This document shows, one piece after another, positions 37,217-46,853 of a stretch of 64,000 nt of DNA. The DNA lies in the NCBI RefSeq assembly GCF_001730225.1, contig NZ_MIJE01000001.1, forward strand, positions 496,001-560,000, given 5' to 3'. Positions within the stretch are counted from its first letter, which is position 1; each line of letters begins with the position of its first letter. The DNA is from Desulfuribacillus alkaliarsenatis. Its GTDB lineage: Bacteria > Bacillota > Bacilli > Desulfuribacillales > Desulfuribacillaceae. The position numbers and the translations under genes are program-made. Under the pieces are notes generated by a model that did no database searches, was not told the DNA's origin, and saw only the letters and a list, made by a program, of their open reading frames with translations.

Positions 37217-37621
37217 TTGGATATTTTCAACAATCCTTCTATACTTAGTGTCCATAAAGCATTAGATGCAGCTCAGCTACGTCAACATGTTATAGCTAAT
37301 AATATAGCAAATTCGACAACCCCTGGGTTTAAAAAATCTAGTGTAAAGTTTGAGGAATACCTTAGTAGTGCATTGGGACGGAAAGGCATTTCTGGATTTA
37401 GAACAGATGCTCGTCACATGCCAATTGGTTCTAGTCGTTTTGAAGATGTTGCGCCGCGAGTAATTACGCACAAGGATTCAAAGATAAATAACAACAAGAA
37501 CAATGTGGATATTGATGCTGAGATGACAGATTTAGCAAAAACCCAAATCTGGTATGACGCACTATCTACTAACATGAATGGTAAATTTAACAAGTTAAGA
37601 ACTGCCATAGGAGGTAGGTAA
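37217..37621 (+). CDS. flgB: Flagellar rod protein FlgB
   Basis: This 134-aa proximal rod protein has the family N-terminal helix with QLRQHVIANNIANSTTPGFKKSSVKFE and a C-terminal helix TDLAKTQIWYDALSTNMNGKFN. It starts with TTG at 37217 behind AAGGAGGAG. As the first gene of the operon, its translation start matters for rod assembly. flgC starts 2 bp after its stop. Confidence 0.97.
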   Translation: MDIFNNPSILSVHKALDAAQLRQHVIANNIANSTTPGFKKSSVKFEEYLSSALGRKGISGFRTDARHMPIGSSRFEDVAPRVITHKDSKINNNKNNVDIDAEMTDLAKTQIWYDALSTNMNGKFNKLRTAIGGR

Positions 37622-37623
37622 AA

Positions 37624-38079
37624 ATGTTTAGGGGTCTAGATGTAAGTGGCTCTGCATTAACTGCTCAACGCCTGCGCATGGATTTGATATCTAGTAATAT
37701 TGCAAACGCTAGTACTACAAGGTCAAGGGTTCAAGACGGTGAATCTATTCCATATCGTAGGCAGCTTGCTGTGTTTGAACCTAGCAAGACATTCCAAACA
37801 GCATTGAATAACTCAATGAAATCGCAAATAGGTTCTGGTGTCCGTGTGAGTAGAATCATTGAAGACCAATCGCCTTGGAAGTTAGTTTATGATCCGAATC
37901 ATCCAGATGCAATAAGGGATGTTAACTCTCCTCAATATGGCTATGTAAGAATGCCAAATGTAGACATAGCAACAGAAATGGTAGATTTAATTTCGGCTAC
38001 TAGGGCATATGAAGCAAACGTAACTGCCCTTAATGCTTATAAATCAATGGCTTTAAAGGCCTTAGAAATTGGAAGATAA
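37624..38079 (+). CDS. flgC: Flagellar rod protein FlgC
   Basis: This 151-aa rod protein carries the axial-protein N-terminus ALTAQRLRMDLISSNIANASTT and the C-terminal MVDLISATRAYEANVTALNAYKSMALKALEIGR. It is translationally tied to flgB (2-bp gap). It assembles between FliE and FlgF/FlgG-type rod proteins. Confidence 0.97.
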   Translation: MFRGLDVSGSALTAQRLRMDLISSNIANASTTRSRVQDGESIPYRRQLAVFEPSKTFQTALNNSMKSQIGSGVRVSRIIEDQSPWKLVYDPNHPDAIRDVNSPQYGYVRMPNVDIATEMVDLISATRAYEANVTALNAYKSMALKALEIGR

Positions 38080-38091
38080 TAATTAGTTTTT

Positions 38092-38100
38092 TGATATAAT
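38092..38100 (+). promoter_or_regulatory. Possible internal promoter before fliE (extended -10)
   Basis: TGA followed by a perfect TATAAT (38092-38100) lies 26 bp upstream of fliE, with no clear -35. It could raise expression of the fliE-fliF part. Confidence 0.3.
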
Positions 38101-38125
38101 AATTAATGTTTTAGGAGGGTTAATA

Positions 38126-38434
38126 GTGGTTGATAAATTGAATGGTTTAAATATAGGAATAAATCAACTACAACGGTTACAGCCAGTAACTAATAAAACT
38201 GAGTCAACAAATAGTGTTAGTTTTGGTGATACACTTAAGCAAGCACTTAATCAAGTGAATAAATTAGAAAATGAATCAAGTAAAATGGGGAAATTGTTGG
38301 CAGCTGGCAAAATTGACAACTTACATGATGTTGTTATTGCTGGCCAAAAAGCAAGTATTGCTGTTGAATTAACAGTTCAAGTGCGAAATAAAGCAGTTGA
38401 AGCTTATCAAGAAGTTATGCGCATGCAAGTTTAA
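38126..38434 (+). CDS. fliE: Flagellar MS-ring/rod junction protein FliE
   Basis: This 102-aa protein joins the MS ring to the rod. The central SFGDTLKQALNQVNKLENESSKM and the C-terminal VELTVQVRNKAVEAYQEVMRMQV are typical. The GTG at 38126 follows AGGAGGGT. FliE is the first export substrate of the flagellar secretion system. Confidence 0.95.
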   Translation: MVDKLNGLNIGINQLQRLQPVTNKTESTNSVSFGDTLKQALNQVNKLENESSKMGKLLAAGKIDNLHDVVIAGQKASIAVELTVQVRNKAVEAYQEVMRMQV

Positions 38435-38466
38435 TTTTGTCTGTAGCTAGTAGGTGAGGTGAATAC

Positions 38467-39999
38467 ATGAGCGAAAAATTTAAAGAATACTTAGAAAAAG
38501 CAACCAGCTACTGGCAAAATCTCGATAAGAAGCAAAAGATTAAATTAGGTTCGAGTGCAGCCTTTATTTTGACTGCCTTTATTTTATTATCTATATGGGC
38601 CGTAACTCCAGAATATACAAGCATAGTATCTAATGTCTCTGATGCAGAGGCAGGGGAAATAATAAATGAATTAGAAAATTTGGGAGTTCCTTATCGCTTG
38701 GAAGGGAATTCTATTCTTGTACCGCAGTCTAGGGCAACTAGGGCTCGATATGATTTGGCTGCAAGTGGATATCCTAAAAGTGGATCAATTGATTACGGTA
38801 TCTTTACAGATACTGGTTTTGGCATGACCAAAGATCAATTCTCAGTTCTAAGAAAAGGTGCATTAGAAGGCGAACTAGAAAAAACTATAAGAAAAATAGT
38901 AGTCGTTGAAGATGCGAGGGTCCACCTAAACATCCCTGAACCTTCTGTTTGGGTACGTGACTCACAGGATGATGCTTCAGCGGCTGTTTATTTGAACGTA
39001 AGACCTGGTGTTAACTTAGATGAAAATCAAATCTTAGGGATCGAGCAACTTGTTATGATGAGTGTTCCTGGGGGAATCGCCAGGGAAAAAATTATTTTGA
39101 TAGACCAAAATGGAAGAAGACTTGTTGCAAATGGATCAGGCACTGATTCTTTAGCACAGGTTTTTACTAATCAAATAGATATTAAAAGTCAAATTGAGAC
39201 ACAAATACAACGAAGCTTACGAAACTCCCTTGAGTCGATAATGGGTGTTGGAAACGTAGTAGTTGATGCTGTGGCAAAGATGAATTTTGATCAACAGAGT
39301 AGGATAGAGGACTTAGTGTCTCCTGTAGTTGGTGATCAAGGAATAATTATAAGTAGGCAAGAAGAAACTGAATCATCTACTACTGGTTCGGGAGATGGTG
39401 GAGTTCCTGGTTTTACTGGGAATGACCCTGCTACTTATGAATCAGGCGACGGTCAAACGGGTACTTACGATAGAAGCTTTGTGATTGAAAATAGAGAAGT
39501 AAATAGAACTCAAATTGAGACTGTTTCTCAACCGTATAAAGTTGAGGATGTTTCTATTTCTATTTTACTGAATCAAAGAGAAGACCAACCAATACCAGAA
39601 GAATTAATTGATCAAATAAATACAATGGCTAGAAACATTGTATTAACAACAGCTACTCAGAGCCTAGCTGATGATGATGTGAAAATATCTGTGTTAGCTT
39701 ATCATTTTGACACTACATTGGCAGATCAATTTGCTGATAGAGGTTTATCGCCACTTGAGATGCTATATATTGCAGGAGCTGTTGTCGGTGCGATTGCAGT
39801 GGCTGGTGGAGCGTATGTAGTATGGAGACGTCGTCAGCAGCCAGAAGAGTCTGAGGAATTAGATTCGCAGCCAGTTGCCGAAGAAGATATAGAGCTAAAC
39901 GAAGAAGGACAACAAGTTAAGAAACAGTTAGAGAAACTAGCTAGATCGAAACCAGATGATTTCACCAAATTACTTCGCACTTGGTTGATGGAAGATTAG
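38467..39999 (+). CDS. fliF: Flagellar MS-ring protein FliF
   Basis: This 510-aa membrane protein forms the MS ring. TM1 is at about 27-47 and TM2 at about 430-453 (LEMLYIAGAVVGAIAVAGG). Between them are the ring-building motifs, including DYGIFTDTGFGMTKDQFSVLRKGALEGELEKTI-type sequence. The cytoplasmic C-terminus (about 455-510) binds FliG and ends KLLRTWLMED. The start has GTGAGGTG upstream. Confidence 0.97.
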   Translation: MSEKFKEYLEKATSYWQNLDKKQKIKLGSSAAFILTAFILLSIWAVTPEYTSIVSNVSDAEAGEIINELENLGVPYRLEGNSILVPQSRATRARYDLAASGYPKSGSIDYGIFTDTGFGMTKDQFSVLRKGALEGELEKTIRKIVVVEDARVHLNIPEPSVWVRDSQDDASAAVYLNVRPGVNLDENQILGIEQLVMMSVPGGIAREKIILIDQNGRRLVANGSGTDSLAQVFTNQIDIKSQIETQIQRSLRNSLESIMGVGNVVVDAVAKMNFDQQSRIEDLVSPVVGDQGIIISRQEETESSTTGSGDGGVPGFTGNDPATYESGDGQTGTYDRSFVIENREVNRTQIETVSQPYKVEDVSISILLNQREDQPIPEELIDQINTMARNIVLTTATQSLADDDVKISVLAYHFDTTLADQFADRGLSPLEMLYIAGAVVGAIAVAGGAYVVWRRRQQPEESEELDSQPVAEEDIELNEEGQQVKKQLEKLARSKPDDFTKLLRTWLMED

Positions 40000-40009
40000 G
40001 AGGGATATA

Positions 40010-41023
40010 ATGGCCCGTAGTCCTCAAGGATTAACTGGAAAACAAAAGGCAGCAATATTAATGGTATCTCTAGGTCCTGAAGTTTCATCACAGATATTTA
40101 AGAATTTACGCGAGGATGAAATAGAACAATTAACCTTAGAGATTGCCAATTTAAGAAAAGTAGACCCAGCAGATAAAGAGCTTGTTTTGAACGAGTTCCA
40201 TCAAATATGTGTTGCTCAGGAATATATATCACAAGGTGGTATTGAGTATGCTAAGGATATATTACAGAGGGCACTAGGTCAAAATAAAGCGGTAGAAGTA
40301 ATTAATAAATTAACAGCTTCGTTGCAGGTGCGGCCATTTGACTTTGCAAGAAGATCAGACCCGACGCAGATATTAAACTTCATTCAAAATGAACATCCGC
40401 AGACTATCTCTTTGATATTATCATATCTAGAGTCTAAGCAGTCGGCAGCGATATTGTCAGCACTACCGCAGGAAAAACAAGCAGATATCGCTAAACGGAT
40501 AGCGACAATGGACAGAACATCACCTGATATTATCTCAGAGGTTGAGAGGGTTCTTGAAACGAAACTGTCATCATCCCTTACTGCAGATTATACTTCTGCA
40601 GGTGGAATAGAAGCTGTAGTTGAGATATTAAATGGCGTAGATAGAGGAACAGAAAGAACAATACTAGATGCTCTAGAAATACAAGATCCTGAATTAGCTG
40701 AAGAAATTAAGAAGAGAATGTTCGTATTTGAGGATATTGTTACCCTTGATGACCGTTCTATTCAAAGAGTTATTAGGGAAGTTGAAAACCAAGATCTTAT
40801 ACTGTCATTAAAAGTAGCCAGTGAAGAGGTTAGGGAGACATTATTTAAGAATATGTCTAAACGTATGGCAGATAATTTTAAAGAGGAAATGGAATTCATG
40901 GGACCTGTAAGATTGCGTGATGTAGAAGAGTCTCAAACACGTATAGTGGCCGTTATTAGAAAGCTTGAGGAAGAGGGCGAAATCATTATTGCTCGTGGCG
41001 GAGGAGATGAAATCATTGTCTAG
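40010..41023 (+). CDS. fliG: Flagellar motor switch protein FliG
   Basis: This 337-aa switch protein has FliG-N, FliG-M with the EHPQT motif (FIQNEHPQTISLIL) and FliG-C, where the charged torque helix DDRSIQRVIREVENQDLILSLK meets the stator. FliG carries torque and sets rotation direction. The stop overlaps the fliH start by up to 17 bp. Confidence 0.97.
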   Translation: MARSPQGLTGKQKAAILMVSLGPEVSSQIFKNLREDEIEQLTLEIANLRKVDPADKELVLNEFHQICVAQEYISQGGIEYAKDILQRALGQNKAVEVINKLTASLQVRPFDFARRSDPTQILNFIQNEHPQTISLILSYLESKQSAAILSALPQEKQADIAKRIATMDRTSPDIISEVERVLETKLSSSLTADYTSAGGIEAVVEILNGVDRGTERTILDALEIQDPELAEEIKKRMFVFEDIVTLDDRSIQRVIREVENQDLILSLKVASEEVRETLFKNMSKRMADNFKEEMEFMGPVRLRDVEESQTRIVAVIRKLEEEGEIIIARGGGDEIIV

Positions 41024-41849
41024 TAGAATCTTCAAAGCTGGATTTGTGAAACCTTCAACAGAAGCTAAAGTAATTGAAGCAAAGCCTGTTCCTTTTAAAA
41101 AAATTGAAAATCAAAATAACAATATAGAAGCACAAGAAGCTGAGAACGATAATAAAATCCAACTTTCTAGAGAAGCTCAGGAAATAATCAACAACGCTAA
41201 ACTAGAGGCTGAAGAGATATTGCAGTTAGCAGAGCAGCGTGCAACAAATATTAACCAGACTGCAGAGCAAGAAAAAGACTTAATGCTAAAAGAAATCGAA
41301 GACAGCGCATCGAAAATTTTTGAAACTGCTAAGCAAGATGGATTCCAGGCTGGTTATGAAGAAGGATATACTGCTGGGAATAAACAAGCACATGATGATT
41401 ATATGCATAGAATTAATGAAGTTAATATAATTCTTAAGGAAGCTAATAAACAAAAGGTTGATGAACTTTTAGAAGCACAAGAATTAGTAACAGATATAGC
41501 CTTTGAAGTAGCTAAGAAAATACTCTTGAAGAATCCAGAGGTTTTAAAAGAACAAATTGTAGATTTAGTGACTAAGTCCTTGGAAAAAGTAAGGGATACT
41601 GAAAAAGTTGAAATTAATGTAAATCCAAAGGACTTTTCTGTTGTAAATGATGCTCTGCCGAATCTCAAAAATATTATTCATGGCAAAGCAGATATTGTTA
41701 TACAAGTAGAAACACACATTGATGAAGGTAGTTGTGTGTTGCATACAAGCTTAGGAACTATTGATGCGACTGTAACTACACAGTTAGAGGAAATCAAAAA
41801 AGCTTTACAATCATTAGACTTAGGAAGTGAAGGGATTGCCGAAGCTTAA
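41016..41849 (+). CDS. fliH: Flagellar export ATPase regulator FliH
   Basis: This protein of about 277 aa controls the FliI ATPase. A coiled coil (about 55-105) is followed by QDGFQAGYEEGYTAGNKQ, the GxxxG-type repeat seen in FliH, and a C-terminal domain (about 180-275). TTG at 41016 is preferred: the GGAGG site at 41000-41004 is too close to the ATG at 41007. Both are in the same frame and begin inside fliG. It ends overlapping the fliI start. Confidence 0.9.
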   Translation: MSSRIFKAGFVKPSTEAKVIEAKPVPFKKIENQNNNIEAQEAENDNKIQLSREAQEIINNAKLEAEEILQLAEQRATNINQTAEQEKDLMLKEIEDSASKIFETAKQDGFQAGYEEGYTAGNKQAHDDYMHRINEVNIILKEANKQKVDELLEAQELVTDIAFEVAKKILLKNPEVLKEQIVDLVTKSLEKVRDTEKVEINVNPKDFSVVNDALPNLKNIIHGKADIVIQVETHIDEGSCVLHTSLGTIDATVTTQLEEIKKALQSLDLGSEGIAEA

Positions 41850-43164
41850 CCACTCACATATATACAATAAAAGTGTTAATTTGATTCGTAGGATAGATCC
41901 TATACGTGTTAATGGCAAGGTAACTCAGGTTATAGGTTTAACGATTGAGGCTAAAGGACCTGCGGTTTCCTTAGGAGAAGTATGTATAATTGAATCACGC
42001 ACCCAAAACCAGACGATATATGCAGAAGTAGTTGGGTTTAAACATGACAAAGTTTTGTTAATGCCTTTAAGTGAGATAGGATCAATAAGTCCAGGGAGTC
42101 AAGTAATACCAACAGGTAAACCATTCAATGTTAAAGTTGGATTTGAGTTACTTGGATCTGTGCTTGATGGTCTTGGTAGGCCAATCGACGAGTCTTCTAT
42201 ACCAGATAATTTAGAGACATATAGCGTGAATAACACTCCGCCAAATCCATTAAGTAGACCGAGAATCACGCAGCCCTTATCTGTTGGTGTGAGATCAATA
42301 GATGCTTTGCATACAGTAGGTAAAGGCCAACGTATAGGACTATTCGCTGGAAGTGGTGTAGGAAAGAGTACGCTCTTAGGTATGATTGCCCGAAATACTG
42401 AAGCGGATGTCAATGTAATAGCTTTAATTGGCGAACGCGGTAGGGAAGTAAGGGAGTTTATAGATAAAGATTTAGGTCCAGAAGGTTTGAAAAAATCTGT
42501 TCTAATAGTTGCCACATCTGATCAGCCTGCACTCGTTAGGATGAAAGGTGCTTTGCTTGCTACTGCTGTAGCAGAGTATTTTCGCGACCAGGGCAAGCAA
42601 GTTATGTTAATGATGGACTCTTTAACTAGGTATGCAATGGCAGGTAGGGAGGTCGGCTTGGCCGTAGGTGAACCACCAGCAGCTAGGGGCTATACACCGT
42701 CAGTGTTTGCAACACTGCCAAGGTTATTAGAACGGGCAGGAACATCAGCGACAGGAAGTATTACGGCGTTCTATACCGTGTTAGTCGATGCTGATGATAT
42801 GAATGAACCGATTGCGGATGCTGTGAGGGGAATTCTAGATGGACACATTGTGTTATCGAGAAAGCTCGCCCATAAAGGTCATTATCCAGCAATAGATGTG
42901 TTACAAAGCGTCAGCCGTGTAATGAATGATATTTCAGATAAAGAACATCTAGAAGTATCTAATCGTCTTAAGGAATTGTTAGCTATTTATAGAGAGTCAG
43001 AAGATTTAATATCAATTGGTGCATATAAAAAAGGTAGTAATCGAAAACTCGATATAGCAATTCAATTTAAAGATAGAATAGATCAATTTTGTCAGCAACA
43101 GATATATGAGAAAACAACCTTGCAGGAGTCGATTGATAGCTTAACACAACTAATTAGGGAGTAG
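41827..43164 (+). CDS. fliI: Flagellum-specific export ATPase FliI
   Basis: This 445-aa F1-beta-like ATPase drives export through the FlhA/FlhB gate. The Walker A is GLFAGSGVGKSTLLGMIARN and Walker B is QVMLMMDSLTRYAMAGREV. The start is uncertain: GTG at 41827 and TTG at 41836 share the frame and neither has ideal spacing. Overlap with fliH suggests coupling. fliJ follows within 5 bp. Confidence 0.95.
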   Translation: MKGLPKLNHSHIYNKSVNLIRRIDPIRVNGKVTQVIGLTIEAKGPAVSLGEVCIIESRTQNQTIYAEVVGFKHDKVLLMPLSEIGSISPGSQVIPTGKPFNVKVGFELLGSVLDGLGRPIDESSIPDNLETYSVNNTPPNPLSRPRITQPLSVGVRSIDALHTVGKGQRIGLFAGSGVGKSTLLGMIARNTEADVNVIALIGERGREVREFIDKDLGPEGLKKSVLIVATSDQPALVRMKGALLATAVAEYFRDQGKQVMLMMDSLTRYAMAGREVGLAVGEPPAARGYTPSVFATLPRLLERAGTSATGSITAFYTVLVDADDMNEPIADAVRGILDGHIVLSRKLAHKGHYPAIDVLQSVSRVMNDISDKEHLEVSNRLKELLAIYRESEDLISIGAYKKGSNRKLDIAIQFKDRIDQFCQQQIYEKTTLQESIDSLTQLIRE

Positions 43165-43168
43165 TGTT

Positions 43169-43606
43169 ATGAAACCTTTTCATTTTCAATATCAGAAAAT
43201 ACTAGATATCAAGCATAAGGACGTTGATACTGCAAAAAAAATATTTAGCAGTTCGGCTAAAGAATTAGAAGATGCTAAAGCGGTATATGAGGAATACAAA
43301 ATCGAAGAATTAGCGCTACAAAGGGAATTAGCTGAAGTACAATCTACTTCAACGTTTACTTTATGTAATGGATATCAGTACTACTTGAAGCTGAAAAAAC
43401 AGCGAGAAGAACAATTGCGAAGAGTAAGGGAATTAGAAAAAGTTCTAATAATCAAACATAGGGAGCTTATGCAAGCATATAAAGAAGAGAAGAAATGGGA
43501 TAAGCTATCTGAGATTAAAAAAGAAGCCTATGTTTTTGAACAATCTAAATTAGATCAAGAGAATTTAGATGAGATTAGCTTACGACAATATGGTATGAAA
43601 AAATAA
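43169..43606 (+). CDS. fliJ: Flagellar export chaperone FliJ
   Basis: This 145-aa protein is almost wholly alpha-helical and charged, starting with FHFQYQKILDIKHKDVDTAKK as in FliJ. It sits in the FliI ring like the gamma subunit of F1 and ties it to FlhA. It is recognised by position and composition, since FliJ sequences diverge widely. The start lies 4 bp after fliI. Confidence 0.88.
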   Translation: MKPFHFQYQKILDIKHKDVDTAKKIFSSSAKELEDAKAVYEEYKIEELALQRELAEVQSTSTFTLCNGYQYYLKLKKQREEQLRRVRELEKVLIIKHRELMQAYKEEKKWDKLSEIKKEAYVFEQSKLDQENLDEISLRQYGMKK

Positions 43607-43685
43607 AACAATATGCCGATAACTTATAAGTGGAGATATATAAACTCAAGCAGCTATTAGTGCAATTGACATAGGTGGTGGAAAT

Positions 43686-44555
43686 ATGGCAGATTCTTCA
43701 GAGAAAAATTACAGTAAGCTTGAGTGGTTGTTCTATATTATAATTTTACCGATGTTATTTACTGCAATTTTATCTGGGGTGTTTATGTCGTTTTTGGGAT
43801 ATGACATAGCAGGAACAATACGTAATGCTCTTTCAGCCGTTCCTGTTGTTGGCAACTATATTCCTGATGATCCGGATCGGCAATTAACTGCTGAGGAGCA
43901 GATAGAACAATTGCAAGTGGATATTAATAATTTAGAAAATGACATAGATAACCAACTGACAATAATAAATGAACTAAATAGTTCATTAGAGACTAGGGAC
44001 AACACAATTGCTGCCCTTGAGCAACAGATTGCTGAACTTAATAAGCAACTAGAGGGCAAGCTGTTAGATCAACAGGCCTGGGAGGAGAATTTAGCGGAGC
44101 TAGCGAGGATGTATACTAGCATGCCGCCCAATCGTGCCGCACCTATAATTTCAAATCTACCAGACTTAGAGGCTATACAGATATTAAACCAAATGAATAG
44201 TGCAGATAGAGCAAAAATTCTAGAACAGATGAACCCAATACAAGCAGCTACATTGACTTCTCTAATGACAGCTCGACCAGATTCTGAATCTGAAGAGGTA
44301 GCTGTATTGCTAGCAAAAATAGAGCAGTTAAATAACCAATTAGATCAAAGACACAGGCGAGAAGAACGCGCCCAGGAGCTTGCGAGTTTATACTCAAATG
44401 TGTCAGAGGAACGAGCTGCAGAAGTTATAGCTCAAATGAATAATGCTGAAGCAGTAGAGATATTAAGGCAAATGTCAGACGTTAAGCGAAGCTCAATCCT
44501 TGGAATTATGCCATCTAATAGGGCTGCGGTGCTTACCCAGCTACTATTAAACTAA
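43686..44555 (+). CDS. ylxF: MotE-family protein with two tandem MgtE_N-like repeats
   Basis: This 289-aa protein has one TM helix (about 14-36), a coiled coil (about 68-125) and two copies of the MotE/MgtE_N-like module (about 136-195 and 228-289). Both copies share the pattern LA-x-Y-x5-RAA-x-I-x6-A-x2-IL-x-QM. A second coiled coil joins them. Bacillus YlxF normally has one copy. YlxF/MotE is placed near stator and basal-body assembly; function is not settled. The GGTGG site precedes the ATG. Confidence 0.85.
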   Translation: MADSSEKNYSKLEWLFYIIILPMLFTAILSGVFMSFLGYDIAGTIRNALSAVPVVGNYIPDDPDRQLTAEEQIEQLQVDINNLENDIDNQLTIINELNSSLETRDNTIAALEQQIAELNKQLEGKLLDQQAWEENLAELARMYTSMPPNRAAPIISNLPDLEAIQILNQMNSADRAKILEQMNPIQAATLTSLMTARPDSESEEVAVLLAKIEQLNNQLDQRHRREERAQELASLYSNVSEERAAEVIAQMNNAEAVEILRQMSDVKRSSILGIMPSNRAAVLTQLLLN

Positions 44556-44598
44556 ATTTATAAGATTTATGTTACTATTTGAGAGGAGGTGAAAACGA

Positions 44599-46269
44599 AT
44601 GAATATGAACGTATTTTTTGCTGAATTTGATATGCAGCAACAACTACTACCTAAGGGCAAAAAGAACGCAGACATGGGGAGTTTATTTGCTGATGTACTA
44701 TTGAATAAAACCCTTCTGGCTAAAGGTGAAACTGTAGATGCTAGCTTGTTCTCCTATGAATTTGCTGAAATGTTTTATGCTTTGTCTGCTAATACTGGCA
44801 ATTCGTTAGTTGGTTCTAACACTAGTAAAGACCAATTCGGAGTTAGTGACCAGTTATTCACAGATTATTTATTAGCTAGTATGGTTAGTGAGAAGCTCAG
44901 CAATCTGGAAAATGATAATAGTGATTACCTTGCTAATATTACTGAGTTGAAAGATTTACTTGCTAGTTTAAGCATGAAGGAAAGTAAAGCTATCGAGACG
45001 CTTGTAGAGAGTCTTTTGGAAAGTTTAAGTACAGATTTTGAATCTGGTGATGTTGAGTTAAAGTCTCTAATAAGCGAATTAGACACTGCAAAGTTATCTG
45101 AAGCATTTGGATTTTTGGACATCGCACTTGTGATGTTACAACAATTGATCGGCGCTTCTCAGAAGAATATAGCAAAAGCTAATTCTTTGTCGTCAAGTCA
45201 GGATGCTTTATTTCAACATAAGCATAAGCTCACTAATAAATCTAATTTATCTGCAAATGCTCTGGAGATACTTGCAAAGCTAGAGAATAATAATGCTTTG
45301 TTAAAGGATTTATTACAGACTATGGGCAAAGAGGCAGATAAAGCTCGAGAACTAATAAGCATGCTTAAGCAGCTTATAGCAAAGACTGAACAAAAATCTT
45401 TCCATGAAGGATCTAACAATCAACAGCTAGTAACAAATGTTAAGCAAATTCCATTACATCTACAGCAAAATATGACACTTCCTCGAAACACAGAGAGTAA
45501 GAACAGTCAATCAAAAGCAAGCGATGTTGGAAGTCAGGAAGTCAAAGCAGCTACAACAGTGAATACTGGGGAAGTAAAAGCTAATATACAACAACCAGTA
45601 ACTGAAGAAAGAAACTCAATTAATCACCAACATCAGTGGCAGCAAACTGGTAAAGAGCTTCAAAGTAGAGATACCATAGCTGTTGCTAACAGTCAAAATG
45701 CAAGTCAAGAAGCTACAAAAAATTCAAGTTCAAACGAGGTTAGACTTAATTACACTAACCCTAACGAACTTCAAAAGCAAATTCAAGAACTTGTTGTTAA
45801 ACAAGCAAAGTATGTTAAGAAGCCAAATGGTCAGCAATCTTTAATCGTCAATTTACAGCCAGCTAATCTAGGATCCATCAAAATAGTAGTTGCGGCAAAT
45901 CAAGGTCAGTTAACTGCTAGTATAATTACTGACACTGTGATGACTAAGGAGTTAATCGAAAGCACAATAAACAACCTTCGAGTAGCTTTAGCCAATACAG
46001 GGATTCAGCTTGACAGAATGGAAATTCAACAGCAGAATCAGTCAAATCAATCTGTAGCTCAGTCGGCAGGTGCACAGTCACATTTACAACAGCAAAAACG
46101 CAACCAAGATCACCAAGATGAGCAGCAGCAGAAGAAACAAAAAAGTTCAGGTAGATTTGACATTGACGAATTAGAAGAACTGGCACTTGATTTTATCGCT
46201 GACAATAATCTTGATAAGCGCTTTGTAAGTCATGATGGATATTCTGCAGCAGTAAATTATACTGCTTAG
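44599..46269 (+). CDS. fliK: Flagellar hook-length control protein FliK
   Basis: This 556-aa protein has a long N-terminal region and a Gln/Ser-rich middle (about 270-390). The C-terminal Flg_hook domain (about 395-480) contains LIVNLQPANLGSIKIVVAAN and VALANTGIQLDRMEIQ; after it, a Gln-rich linker and a short tail follow. It measures hook length and flips FlhB specificity. It starts behind GAGGAGGTG. Another FliK-like protein lies at 9244. Confidence 0.92.
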   Translation: MNMNVFFAEFDMQQQLLPKGKKNADMGSLFADVLLNKTLLAKGETVDASLFSYEFAEMFYALSANTGNSLVGSNTSKDQFGVSDQLFTDYLLASMVSEKLSNLENDNSDYLANITELKDLLASLSMKESKAIETLVESLLESLSTDFESGDVELKSLISELDTAKLSEAFGFLDIALVMLQQLIGASQKNIAKANSLSSSQDALFQHKHKLTNKSNLSANALEILAKLENNNALLKDLLQTMGKEADKARELISMLKQLIAKTEQKSFHEGSNNQQLVTNVKQIPLHLQQNMTLPRNTESKNSQSKASDVGSQEVKAATTVNTGEVKANIQQPVTEERNSINHQHQWQQTGKELQSRDTIAVANSQNASQEATKNSSSNEVRLNYTNPNELQKQIQELVVKQAKYVKKPNGQQSLIVNLQPANLGSIKIVVAANQGQLTASIITDTVMTKELIESTINNLRVALANTGIQLDRMEIQQQNQSNQSVAQSAGAQSHLQQQKRNQDHQDEQQQKKQKSSGRFDIDELEELALDFIADNNLDKRFVSHDGYSAAVNYTA

Positions 46270-46279
46270 GAGGAACTAT

Positions 46280-46831
46280 ATGGGTAACACAATCAATATT
46301 GATAGACAGTCCTTTTCAAATACTCAACAACGTGAAATAAGACAAGAGTTAGGCAAGGACGATTTTCTGAAAATTCTTGTTACACAATTACAGCATCAAG
46401 ATCCAATGCAACCGCTTGAAGATCGCGAATTTATTGCACAAATGGCTCAATTTAGCTCATTGGAGCAAATGACCAAGATTGCAGAATTGCAAAAGCAAAG
46501 CAACTCGATGCAGCAATTTCAAGCATTTCAGCTAGTTGGCAAAGGATTAGAGGGTATTTCTGATAATCAAGTTATTAATGGAGTTGTGTCTGAAGTTCGC
46601 ATGAAGAATGGTATAGCTGTTTTAAGGGTTAACGGAAGAGACATTTCACTTGAAGATATTGTACGTGTATATGAAGTGAAGCCTGATTCACCAGTTGAAG
46701 AACCTAAAGAAACAGAGCAGCCAGAAGTACCAGGAGAAGAAGCTGATAATAATATTCCTGATAATACTGAGGAAACAGCAGAGGGTGTGGAAGCAGGCAC
46801 TGATGACAATAATAAAACAGACGAATTATAG
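46280..46831 (+). CDS. flgD: Flagellar hook-capping protein FlgD
   Basis: This 183-aa hook scaffold has the conserved N-terminus LGKDDFLKILVTQLQHQDPMQPLEDREFIAQMAQFSSLEQM. The C-terminal quarter is strongly acidic (about 138-183: repeated EEP/PEVPGEEAD and Asp/Asn runs), which is unusual for FlgD. It lacks a large C-terminal barrel, as do many Firmicute FlgD proteins. Confidence 0.94.
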   Translation: MGNTINIDRQSFSNTQQREIRQELGKDDFLKILVTQLQHQDPMQPLEDREFIAQMAQFSSLEQMTKIAELQKQSNSMQQFQAFQLVGKGLEGISDNQVINGVVSEVRMKNGIAVLRVNGRDISLEDIVRVYEVKPDSPVEEPKETEQPEVPGEEADNNIPDNTEETAEGVEAGTDDNNKTDEL

Positions 46832-46853
46832 TTAAATGTAAGGAGGGACGTTT

